Shown here piece by piece: positions 1 through 11,492 of a DNA stretch of 34,523 nucleotides. Location: positions 1 to 34,523 of the forward strand of contig NW_019775413.1 of NCBI RefSeq assembly GCF_001039355.2. Direction: 5' to 3'. Within the stretch, counting starts at the first letter, position 1. Every line of letters starts with the position of its first letter. The notes beneath the pieces were generated by a model that worked only from the letters and a program-made list of their open reading frames with translations, did no database searches and had not been told where the DNA came from. The position numbers and the translations under genes were made by a program. This DNA comes from Lingula anatina. Taxonomy: Eukaryota; Brachiopoda; Lingulata; Lingulida; Lingulidae.

Positions 1-3
1 AGG

Positions 4-33
4 TGTGTGTGTGTGGGTGGGGGGGGGGGGGGG
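4..33. repeat. TG microsatellite running into a G tract
   Basis: A short TG run passes into about 16 consecutive G. This is simple sequence at the window edge and shows no other content. Confidence 0.9.
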
Positions 34-34
34 T

Positions 35-1800
35 AGTAGTTTTACTCACACACTGTAAATAGCCGTGTCTAACCACAAGAACCAAGTTAGAGCCAAAATG
101 AATCTAACTTGCGCTATGTGCTGGGCTCCATCCCAATATGATGTCCAATGCAGCACTTTTAACCTTGTCTTTTATCGCGATTTGAACTCATTTAAGTTGG
201 ATCTCACCGTGTAAAATATTCGTATATACAACATGTAAGACAGTACAGTATTTCAAAGTGTGGGCAATTAAACGCATGGGCAGATTGACACATGTCAGTG
301 ACATTTAAGACGTTAGCCTACCTTTACTCGGACCTGATTTCCTGCTTTCGGTCGCCGCAACTTGGACGTGTTAGTATGGATATAAACGTATTATTAATCC
401 TGTAGTGGCTTTAGTCGGGATCAGTTTCTAATATCTGTTGTTGTCAATACATCTCTGAGTTTTGATTTGGTCGCCCCCGTGTCACTGTATATCAATGGTA
501 CCCTGTCTGCACTGACCTTGGTACATTATTCAAGTCCCGTTAACTACATGCTAATACATCGTACTACATCACTATGCTATTGTACGCTTATGTATATAAT
601 AAACCCTCCACAACAAATACAGTGTGTCGTGTCGGTTCAATAGCTTTGAACATATCGTATACAATTGTATTGTTCGGGGACTGAGGTAAAGCGAAATAAT
701 GTCAATACGCGTCTTTTTGTATCCACAATGCCTCGCACTTTCCGATTTGTCACATATGAATTTTGTTTATGCGAAACCATGGTGACGGTCAGGCAACATG
801 GCGATGCCCATGGAAAACCTCTGAATAGTTGTAGAGGAAATAACTTGTGTTGCTACTACATTAATACATTGCCAAAACCCTAACATTAGCTTCTATATAT
901 ATCATAACCTGTGTAGAGGTACTGCAAAATTAACACTCTTTGTGTTTATTATATGTGTTATGATTCAGAATATGAGAATATGATTCGGATAGAAAAATAA
1001 TCTTTCCTATTCCATCTCTCTAATTATCCCACATCGGTCGAAATTGTCAGGACTGGTTTATGAAAAAAACATGATACTAAATTCCACCTCACTTGTCACG
1101 CGTTTTTATTTCAAATTTTTATGTTTAGTGTTTTTGTTTTGGGAACATTACAGATAATTTTGTTATCAAGAAGCCGTATTCAAGCCGGTTCCAAATGCGA
1201 CAGTTGAGATTGATGGGACGACCAGTGACAAAGTCGCACCTGTCGCAATTCATACTATAGAATGATAGCTTTGTAAAGCGACACGTTTGTAAATTGACAT
1301 TTATTGACATTATGCTTGATTCAAATTACATTTTAAAAAAGTAAAAGTACATATGATATACAAATGTCATATTGGCTCATCCTGAAAAGTCACTTGTTTT
1401 GTCATTTACCAAGAACTGAAATGATCACATTTATCCTCAAAGAACACTCCGTCTATTTGTATTCAATTGTTATCGCCAACAGCAGTGATTTTCTTGTTCA
1501 AAATCTGGTAAAAGTGTCTTTAAGAAGAGGTTGTCTGGCTGAAATATATACTGTCATGAAAGCCAGTTTGATTAGTAACCAACTTCATCCTAAGGACAAT
1601 CTTATATATTAATACATTGTTATGTTATCATCTTCCAAATGCGCTTTGATTAATCTGCGCCCTGACCGTATCCAAGATCACTAAACGGGAGTGCCGTATC
1701 ACTTATTTGAGGACAGCAAACAGCCTTTTAAAGACACGGTTGATCATTTGATAGCTTCCATAGTCACCGAACTCTGTTACAGCTGAAAGGTGCTGTGATT
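35..1800. other. Intergenic stretch, no supported gene
   Basis: The open frames here (665-883 +, 1125-1310 -, 1364-1612 +) have no recognisable domain, no phase-compatible splice partners and AT-biased composition. I see no RNA gene or long repeat. Confidence 0.5.
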
Positions 1801-1804
1801 AAGG

Positions 1805-2025
1805 CTTCATTCACATGAAAAGTCTATTTTCTAAAAATCTATTTTCTATTCGCGGTATCTTGTGATCACGGTCTGTGCCCTGAATACCCCGCGGCGTAAT
1901 TACTGGCAGCGCGAGCCAGTTAATTCCAAAGTTGTAATTCATTCGCGGCTGCGCTCGGAGTGATCATAAGATCCCGCGAATAGAAAATAGATTTTTAGAA
2001 AATAGACTTTCCATGTGAACGGTCC
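1805..2025. mobile_element. Fold-back MITE with 60 bp inverted arms
   Basis: The arm at 1810-1869 and the arm at 1960-2019 are reverse complements over about 60 bp with only a few mismatches. Both contain a TCTATTTTCT motif and a GTGATCA motif. A roughly 90 bp GC-richer loop separates them. The outer flanks stay partly complementary (TTAAGG on the left, CCTAAG on the right), which suggests the true ends lie a few bases further out. There is no coding capacity. This is a non-autonomous element; the superfamily cannot be fixed because no clean target duplication is visible. Confidence 0.75.
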
Positions 2026-2877
2026 CTAAGTATGAAGAAAGAACTTTTTTGCTTAAAGGGGGGAAACACAAAACAATACAAAATCCATCAAAATATTTTA
2101 AACGGTCATGAATGATTAATTTACTTTTTTATAAGCTTATAAGCTGCAGCTTTCATAACCAAATCTATTCTCATAATGCTTTCTACTTTGCATGATGATC
2201 CACCACGTTCTCATTACATTCTAAAGAAAAATAATCTGTTTATATGCTGTTTATCATCACCAAAGAGTACCTTTAAGTTACCCAAAGCTCACGATTAAAC
2301 AAAGCACAGGTGTCCATTTCTTTTCCTTCCATTTTCCTTAATGGATGTTGTGGCAGTAATGCATCACCCATAGGCGCAATGCTTCTGAAGCTACGAAGTT
2401 GCATTTGCCGTTGTGGCGTTCTTATCGCGTGATGCACGTGTTGCGCAAACAGTGAGGACAAAAAGGTTATTTAGGAACCAGGGGAAAAACGAAAATTCTT
2501 TTAGTCGTGTAATGCTCCTTCAGGACAGGGAAAAAGGTTTCCAGACAGATAAAACGTTGTTTTCAAAGGCATGCCCATAAACAAAGAGTCGGATAATTAT
2601 TTGGGATATAGAACTGTTGATAGGCTTATACCCAATCTGAGTAAATCTGTTTCCCCTCTTTCCACTTCATTTGCCGCCATTCCGTGTGTGGATCGCGTAA
2701 TATCCATCAAACTTCTAAAGTATTCCACATGTCTACTGCTCTCTTAGGTTCCAAATAAAACGTAACAAAATTAGGAGTAGCTCAGAAAAGTCTATTGATT
2801 TTATTGTTATTTTATAATCCATTCTATTCATTTATTCATCCATTTATTTATTTATTCAGTTATTTATTTATCTATTC

Positions 2878-2879
<2 letters not shown>

Positions 2880-2955
<76 letters not shown>
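2880..2955. repeat. (ATT)n trinucleotide microsatellite
   Basis: About 25 uninterrupted ATT units. They are followed after about 30 bp by a 24 bp tandem repeat (next entry). Confidence 0.95.
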
Positions 2956-2957
<2 letters not shown>

Positions 2958-2986
2958 TTTTGGTTGTTTTGTAAAAAGTTAACATA

Positions 2987-3029
2987 GTGTGTACGCATAT
3001 TCGTAACAAAGTGTGTACGCATATTCGTA
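2987..3029. repeat. Two-copy 24 bp tandem repeat
   Basis: The unit beginning GTGTGTACGCATATTCGTA occurs at 2987 and again at 3011. The second copy is 19 bp before it diverges. Confidence 0.8.
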
Positions 3030-3703
3030 GGTGTAAATAAATGCACATAGTGGTGCGGTTCTTCCACATTCTCTCTCTGCCGTGTCCCCACACCCACACA
3101 CACACACACACCCGGTGATGGAGAGTTCAAGCCACCCCAGGTTGCAAAAGCTATGGTAGGGTCAACTTCTTCATCGCAGGGTAATACAGCAGCTGTGTGG
3201 ATAAAAGTACGACTCTGTTGCTTTTTCATGTACTTTGATGGTAAATATCAACGAATACCGCAAGACTATCTTATGTAAGGCCGAATCTTTTATTTAAAGT
3301 ATGTTATCTTGTTAGTTCACTTGTTTTTAAATAAGGGGTGAAATGCACGTTAAGTTTAATTTCAGACAGTTAAGTATTATGTGGACGCCCGATGTGAGAG
3401 TTAGGGGGTGAGCAATCAGCCTCGTGAGAAACAATAGAGGACTTGTTTTACATGACGAGCTCAAGGCTCCACAAGTCAATATAAAATCCGAGCAGCGGTT
3501 GGCATTTAAAACAATATGCTGATTTCTAAGAATTTTCTCTCTTTCCAGACGATAACAGTGCGCGAGCAAGTAATTTGAATGTGATAAGCGTTTATGTTCG
3601 AATCGGCATTACACTGTGGAAGGAAGAACCTCACACTCAAGGTGTCCTTGGATATGTTCTACCAAGCGTTTTAAAAGCATTTTGATTAGGAATTGTCCTC
3701 GTT

Positions 3704-3765
3704 ATGTCTCCTACTCTTCACATATGGTGGATTGTAATTATAAATTCCGCTGTTGAGGGTAAGTT

Positions 3766-3821
<56 letters not shown>

Positions 3822-6800
3822 GTATCACTTACTACAATAAAAACAAACACTCATATTTAGAATCTTGTCTGAATCTAAATAATTACGTAGTTTCAGGTAA
3901 AACCTACCACTTGGACGGTCCGAACATTTACTGCGGCAGCAAACAACTTGTGGACAGTCACCAAAACCACACGGTCAAATTTGGAGAACACTCAAACACT
4001 TTACCTTCAAATTCATGTTATATAATTTTCAAGACAACATCTGGGGTGCCGCTGAAGGTTTCGTTCTCAGAAATAAATATACCATCGATGAACTCGGCAG
4101 ATGAATCGTGCAACATTTCCCTCGGCTTCCTGAATGGATCTGTATTACGGGAAGACCATATCGACAGCGAAATGATTGTAAGTAGAGAGAGTTGTTGTCG
4201 TAAGTAAAAGGCACACTGTATTCTTTTGCGGATTTTCGCACCGTATTTAATTTCCTCAAACAAGGGAGTTTTATCCTTCCCGGGAACCATTGACCAACTG
4301 CAGTTGGATTCGATGTTTTTTTTTTTTTTTTTGCCACTTTTAATTAACTTGGTTCTTAATGACCTGGCCATAATTCATTTAGACATGCATGACATTTAGA
4401 CACAAAAATTAGACTTTGGGGCATAATACCTTTTTATGGAACACGAAATGGATTATTTGTTGCCAGAACAGGCCGACCATTGATCAACTTTCGTATTTCT
4501 GGAACATCTTCAAATTACCTCCGTTTTTCTTTCAACATTCACTGTAGAATGGTAATGAAAATAAATTCGCCATTTCATTTCTTTTCGCTGTTTATTGAAG
4601 GTGTTGATCAATTTATTATCTGCAAAGATGCAAATGATTACGTTCAGCAACAAGACAGTCCAACAGTGTATGACCTTAGATCATCTGGCACGCTAAGTCA
4701 TATCTACGTCATTATGACATCGTGAAGACATTGTGACGTCATAATGATAACATCTCTTCAAATAGCTTCCTCTCTTGCAGAAACATTTCTCTTGTGGTGT
4801 GAACTCGAAGAGTCTGCCGCCCATCTTCTCCTCCGGGGCTTACTTAACGGTCTGGCTGCAAATCAAAGGAGACAAACTGAGTTACCCGGGCGCACGGATA
4901 ACATTCCATGTTCAACAGGTGCTGCTTTCAGGTAAGCGTCAGGTTATTTATTCTTACTTTTTTTAGATTTTACTCGCTCTTGTCTATTATACATAAGGCT
5001 GTCCATAATAAATGAGATTTCGTTGAGGGTCGGAGTGTGAAGCGAAGGGGTGGGGTGGGCGAGCATTCAAGGCTGTCGCAAGGTAAAACAATTATACCAC
5101 AATGGGTTACGACTAACCACCTTGTCTGACGGTCAATGATGTTCCAGACACTTGGCAAATTTTACGCATATTTCACAATCATTTCTGTACTGCACTGTAT
5201 TCCACACTTTCATTACAGTATACCAGAGGTATATGGACAATTATGCCAACGACTGTGGTCAGCAGTACGTAGTATTCCTCCAAGATACTGAGATCGTTAA
5301 AGCATGGGGGAACACCTCCAGACCGGCTCCTCCTGAAGCGCCCTCTATATGCACGGTGGTGTACGAGGCCGCCGCATACACTGCGCTGAAGGTGACGTTT
5401 AGGAATTTCAACATGACGTCATGCGACAGCCAACTCACATTGTACGATGGAAAACATGCAGAAGGAGTTTCTTCGGTAGGTTTTGCCTTTTGTCAAAAAA
5501 GTATCTTTATCTAGATTTTCGATTTTTATACATTATGGTCCGACCATTTTCTGTATTACGCGATAAATAAAAAAATTCGTCAGAGGTATGACAGACTATA
5601 TATATTTTTGTCGAACATTGTCGGCCTAAATGATTTTTCCCCCGAAATGACTTAACTCAGCTTTACATTTTCCTCCAACAGAAAAGCTATGTTTTTTTCC
5701 AAAAGTTAATCGACTTAGCTTGGCATCATTGCTTTTAACCGCAGTTTTCTCGTCGAATGCGACAGTTGAATTCGCTCACCATCGCGTTCGAAATAAAAGA
5801 AAGGCCTGAGGGAAAATGACTTCGACAAGAATCTGCAAAATATGTTTCTTTTTCTTTTTTCTTTTTGCCTCAAAATTGATTCTGCTGTATATCCTCCACC
5901 CGTCTTTTCTTTACATATTCAGAAAACCCTTTCGTGCTTTAATGAAGCCCCCGACGCCTTTTTGACGACCAGCGACTTCCTGACCGTACGTCTAGTTCGC
6001 TTTCGTTCCTCGAGCTACGATTTTACTTTTAACGTCACAAACACAAACCAAGCCCCGGGGACAGTGGGGAACACCGGTGAGTAGATCCAGCATGATGACG
6101 TATGTTGATTTAATGGTTTGAAATTATTTAATAAAAATTAAAATATCGTACTCATTCGGCTTACAAGTTCGAGTAGGGCTACATTTTATTTTATTATTTC
6201 TAAATGATTAAATGGTGATTCACATGATTTAATATGATTTCATTAAGATTAAGATATCGCTTTCAACCTCAGATTACGTGTGCGAGTAGTACTACGTGTT
6301 ATTTTCTTATTTTAGGTGAAAAAAGAACATTGAATGTAAACCTTATAGTCGGTCTGATTCTTGGGACACTAACAGCGGTAACTGCCACTATGGCTCTGGT
6401 CTATACCTGTGTCCATCGTTTTAAAGGTGAGAAAAAAATAGTTCTGGGCTCCGTAACTCGAAAGCATCGCAAATAGCGATAGCGATATCACCTTTTATTT
6501 CGAGGCTATTATATGGGGCGAGTAAATCCCGAGTTGTGGAATAGAGGCGAATCTCCATGTTTGCGCTCGGTCGCAGTTCGCGATGCTTTCGAGTTACGGA
6601 GCCCTGGGCATTTATCATTATTTTTACCATAATTATTATTATTATTATTTAATTTGCAAAAGTTTTTAGTCACACTATCTTTTTTTTTTTTGTCTGCTTT
6701 CCCTCCATTCCTATATCGTCCTTACCTTCATTCATTTGACAGCCGATATGATGGAAGAGCGGTTGTGCCGACAGTCTCTGTAGCTCTCTGGCGCCTTTTA

Positions 6801-7080
6801 CGTCACCGAATATATTGTGACGTCACAAGTAACCTCACATACCATTTCTACCGACGTTGTCTGCGGTTTCGGCTCATTTCTTTTTGTTTTATTTTAAGGC
6901 AACATTAGGGAAATGGATTCATCCAATAACCTGCCGACGGAAAACAACCACGTCTCCGAAAGCGTCATCGTGAACCCCGTGTTTACGCTTGGGCAACCCC
7001 CTCCACCTTACGATTACTCAGCACCACCGCCTTCGTACCAGGAGGCGCTGAAACACTCACAAGACGAGATGCAACCATAG
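3704..7080 (+). CDS. Two-CUB-domain type I membrane protein with PPxY tail
   Basis: Seven exons at 3704-3758, 3897-4177, 4781-4931, 5219-5475, 5923-6076, 6316-6426 and 6899-7080 join in frame to 396 residues. All junctions are GT/AG, with phases 1,0,1,0,1,1. Residues 1-18 form a hydrophobic signal peptide (core LHIWWIVII). CUB1 spans about 31-158 and is built from exons 2 and 3. CUB2 spans about 175-292 and is built from exons 4 and 5. Each CUB is a symmetric phase 1-1 module with a phase 0 intron at the same place, just before a xxLSC/xxFSC cysteine, so the two probably arose by module duplication. Several N-glycosylation sequons (NHT, NIS, NGS, NTS, NMT, NVT) lie in the ectodomain. A membrane span at about 307-331 is followed by a 65-residue tail with PPPY (371-374) and PPSY (380-383), which are WW-domain ligands of the NEDD4 type. 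Function is likely an adhesive or receptor role at the plasma membrane; the ligand is unknown and I do not recognise an orthologue. Exon 1 and the start are the least certain parts. Confidence 0.85.
3769..3818. repeat. (TC)n microsatellite in CUB gene intron 1
   Basis: About 25 TC units ending in CAG. The repeat fills the middle of the 138 bp first intron, next to the donor at 3759. The CAG at its end is not used, because the phase-compatible acceptor is at 3895-3896. Confidence 0.95.
6446..6604. mobile_element. MITE with 25 bp perfect inverted repeats in CUB gene intron 6
   Basis: Arms at 6446-6470 and 6580-6604 are perfect reverse complements over 25 bp, starting GGGCTCCGTAACTCGAAAGC. The interior of about 110 bp has no coding capacity. 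The left arm lies about 20 bp past the splice donor at 6427, so the insertion sits very close to the exon without breaking it. Confidence 0.75.
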
Positions 7081-7121
7081 CTGTAAGCCCACATCAAACT
7101 AAGTTACTTTCAACGATGGAA

Positions 7122-7260
7122 TTAACAGTAATATAAACATTGCCTTATTTTTCTGTTTTACGCAATTGGTACAAAAAAATTAACAGTAACATAAACATTG
7201 CCTTATTTTTGTTTTACGCAAATGATACAAAAAAAAAAAAAAATAAAAAAAAAAAAAAAA
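7122..7260. repeat. 58 bp tandem duplication followed by a poly-A tract
   Basis: A unit beginning TTAACAGTAA at 7122 is repeated at 7180 with a few substitutions. The second copy runs into about 30 bases of nearly pure A (7229-7260) containing one T. It is located in the CUB gene 3' flank. Confidence 0.75.
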
Positions 7261-8283
7261 TCTCCAATAACAATTCACGCTTTTACAAAAAATTCTGTTT
7301 GATGTATCTTTTATCAGTCCAACATGAACGCCAACATTACTGTTACATAACAAGATTTATTCAGTGTTATATTAAGTATATACCGTGTTTATTAGCTAAA
7401 ACAGTCAATTGTATGTTACAGTAATGATACAATAGTTGTTCGTCTCATAAGGTATTCAGATTGGGCAAAATAGGGTCAGTCCATAAGACCCTCACCAAAA
7501 AAACCTAACTACTTTTACTTTAAAATTTCAAGATATTTAAAAATCCATTATTAAATTAAAATCACCTGGTACCTTCCTCTGCAAAAAGAAGATAATTAAT
7601 TAATAAACTTTAAAAAAATCAATTCAGCAAATATCCTATGTGAATGGCAAATATATAAAAATATCAGAAAAATGATCTACATAAACCTGTTGCTTGGTGG
7701 AAGACTACAGAATTACCAGTTCAAAAGTTTGTGGTGGCTGAGACTGGATTCAAGATATTCCAGATTATACTTCGTCTGAATGCACAACTGGGAATCATTT
7801 TAGCACCATATTAAGAAATTTCATTCCATAAAATTAACATCTCACTTTTTAAAGACCACATGTAACAATACTCCAGAAAACACTTGATGGTTTCGAGATG
7901 GAGCTCTTACAAAAATAAGATGTATATTGAAATATACATGTACTACTGTGTTATGGCACACAGTGAGACATAAATCAAATAATACATCAATAACATTAAG
8001 AAGCTGATACCTATTAATGCTGAAAGTGCATCTAATATCTACTGGGTAGTAATGTTTTGTGCTGTGGGACTCACTTTGGGTCCCTCTTCCTTCATACACG
8101 AAGACATTACAACCTTACATGGCCACAAATATATTTTTTAATGATCTACATGCACATGTATATAACTTATCCTCCAAACAAACACTTTAGTTAGTTTAAT
8201 TAAGGCATAGGCATGCACAGTACACCATACATTTTCTTTATTTACTCCTAATGACAATTAGCATGTTCTAATGTGCAATTATG

Positions 8284-8308
8284 TAATAATAATAATAATA
8301 ATAATAAT
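8284..8308. repeat. (TAA)n microsatellite
   Basis: About eight AAT/TAA units. There is no other content. Confidence 0.9.
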
Positions 8309-9573
8309 CACACATACAACTGTATATGATGATTCATATTTTTTCTGTGCTGTACACAACATAAAAACAAGCTTTTTGTTTTACTCCAGTAGCTACAAAA
8401 GATAAAGATATAAATAAACCAATAAAACAAGTGAATAAATAGTCATCAAAGCAATTTTGATACCTCTGATGCATCAATTTCAAGAGAAAATGTTAGAATG
8501 CTTCTCCACTTCCTAAAGCATAACAGATATAAATCAAATATAAATATAAATCCTTGAAACTCCTTGTAAATAAAAAAAGCACTGGCTCTGTATACCAAGA
8601 AATACATTTGGTAAAAACAAGTATAACTAAAAGAATTTGCACATAAAAGAGTCTCTAGGTGTGAATAATATAGAACATGCTGATAACACTTAGAAATAAT
8701 TATGTACAATAAGACATGAATCTACAATGCACACGCATACGTTAAATGTACACGTGAAATTACTTTTACATGAAAACATGTTAATGCTCACTTCACTTTA
8801 ACAGGTTGGACAAGTTGCCATTTTCCAACAAACAGAATTATTTCAAACACACACACACACACACAAAAAAAAAATGTTTCCAATTAAAAATATAAACCTG
8901 AAACTGAGCAGCTATCACTTTTTGTTCATCACTGAGATTCTAATATTTCCATTTCTTCCAATTCTACTAAAACATTCAAAATATTCTAATGTACCCTTCA
9001 GCAATATTATACCTCTATATTTTACACACATTTACACATCAAAAAAAAAAATGTGGAGGAATATTATTTGCTAAACAAACATGATTTACTCCAAAAATTT
9101 CCTCTCCTTCAATAAGAAGGTGGGGACATTATATACTAATGACTCTGCAAGTAATTTTATAAATCGTCCACCAGAATCTTGGATTCAGGAACATAGAAAA
9201 TGCACAGCCTTCAGCTGAATATAACAGTCAATAAATTTACACATTTAATATTAAATAAATAATCTTGGTTGCATCAATTTACATCTCGCAGAAAACCATA
9301 ACTTAACATGTTTTTTAATTTCCTTTGCTGGTTTCTTGAATCATCGACTAAAACCAAATCATTCTCCAATATGTCTCTTACAAACTTAGATGTTATCTGA
9401 AAAACATATCAAAGTAATTAAATGTACCCTTCACACATCTTCTAAAATTCTCTACTGAGCTCAGCAGTCATTTTTCAGAGACCCCGAGTGTACTGATATG
9501 AGGCACTGACTATGAATGTTACAGACTTTGGAGGCTTACTGCACAGTATCAGAACTGAAATTGATCACTGTTC

Positions 9574-9809
9574 CTACGCATCAACCGCTCCATTTGTGAG
9601 TGGTTCTTTGGCGTCAGATTCCTCGTTCTTGTAATTATTTTTCTCGACAGTGTTATTTGTGTTCATGGTGTTCATGTCGACCATAGGAACCATACGGGTG
9701 CTGCTCTCCGCTGCCTCTCGTCGGTGAACCTCCAAGGCAGGACCCCAGGCTTCTGTAGGCCTCGTCAGCATTTTGATTATCTGAAAGAAACATTACCAAA
9801 TACAGAGCA

Positions 9810-9841
<32 letters not shown>

Positions 9842-11445
9842 GATAATTGCACTTGTATTTCACATACAGGCTTGCCTCTATTTTCATCCTATTGTTTGAA
9901 GTGTCAGCTGTGGTATAAGTCAACTACTACTCATCAATCCACTGTATGCAACATGCAAGAGCAAACTACATTATATCTCAGCTGCATCTTGATATAATTA
10001 TGCTTTTGTATATTGCATGCAGTGGATGACTTGTGTTGTAACTAGTTCATAAAACTATGTGCCTGATACAAGTTTCAACTGGCTATGTAACCAACTTTTT
10101 AAAATGAGGTTTCTGACCCATAAATGGTCTCTTTAAAAAATTCGAAAATAATCTGAGAATCATTCAACACTCCTATACAAAATCATGGGTAAAGAAAAAA
10201 TCCAAAGCGTAACTAAACCACACCTCCCACAGAGTCATATGTTGATATCTTTGGTCCCTGCGTGCCGTTATGATCATCACCGTGGCAACAATAGGTATCA
10301 TGAGGGGGGAGGTCAAGGACACCATCCAGCCAAGGACGTCCGCCCACACAGGGAATACATAATCACGATACGAGGACGGAGTGAAGTCGTACCACGTGAA
10401 GAACATGATGAACTGAAGGGAAAACAACAGAAAATGTGTTTTCATTTTTCTTCATCCCTAATATGCTAATGACTTCAAATCAGATAATAAATACCACTGT
10501 CAGCACAAAAAAGGTAGCTTATCATTTTATTTATCTATTTATCTTTGCACTGATGCAAAGTGCTATCAAGAAGAGCATTATGTAAAAAATGAAATGAATG
10601 TTTCAGAACAAAAGACATTATTTGACCATTTTGGTGGTGATTGCATTGTGATAATATCTAGAGTTAAATAAAATGTGAAGAAAGTTACAACATTATTCCC
10701 AGTTTCTCTAATAACACAGTCTAAGAATTCATTTCTACTGGATGACAATCAAAATCTCACCAGTAATACACAGGGAGTTATGTATTGCCACAAATACTTC
10801 CAGTATATACCAGGATGACATTAAATATCTCACCAGTAATACACATGGTGTTATGTACTGCCACAAATATTTCCAGTATATACCAGGATGACATTAAATA
10901 TCTCACCAGTAATACACAGGGTGTTATGTACTGCCACAAATATTTCCAGTATATACCAGGATGTCGCCCAATCATCTGACTGATGTTCTTCAGGAATCTA
11001 TCAGAACCTAAAAAAGACAGGAAACGACATGAATATAAGGTGGATACAAGCTTTTTTTAATTGTTTAAAAAATATTTTGTTTTGAATCTCAGCTACCCAA
11101 AACTGGTGACGATGTCTTTCAGGGGGAAGCTGGAGGAGCTGTGATTTAAATCATCTTGAGTAAAATGAATTTAGCATTCTTCTTATAAAATGCAAAGCCA
11201 TTGAAAGGTATGTAACAATCATGAAAATGAAGGATAAAAAGGTTCAATGAAGCCTTTCTGGGATCTCTAAGCCAATTTGAAAAAATATCTTTCTCGTGAA
11301 TCATTGCTAAACTGGTCCAGATACATCTCCTTACCATAACTCCAGGACAGTGCCAGACATTCAGCTATCACAATAAACAGCAAGGAGTATGTCCCAGCAT
11401 AGTTGTCCATTAGTGTCAGCATGTATAGACCCCCCTGGAACAAAT

Positions 11446-11492
<47 letters not shown>

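Larger units (their letters stand above)
2026..3703. other. Intergenic stretch upstream of the CUB gene
   Basis: This stretch holds microsatellites and no supported gene. Open frames on the minus strand at 2872-3229 are products of an ATT triplet repeat, giving poly-Asn and poly-Ile. The promoter of the gene starting at 3704 should lie near its right end, but I cannot identify a TATA box or initiator with confidence. Confidence 0.5.
7081..9573. other. AT-rich region between convergent genes
   Basis: This holds the 3' untranslated regions of the CUB gene (+) and the SLC6 gene (-), which converge here. An AATAAA lies inside an A-rich tract at 7242-7247. No frame in the region has recognisable coding features. 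The long minus-strand frames at 7842-8099 and 8446-8709 are AT-biased and have no homology I can name. Confidence 0.5.

Noticed and set aside
2872-3229. Minus-strand frames of 79 and 117 residues with poly-Ile and poly-Asn
   Set aside because: They are translations of the ATT microsatellite, with no domain or splice context.
4018-4371. Minus-strand frames over CUB gene exon 2
   Set aside because: They are antisense shadows of the CUB exon and a poly-T tract.
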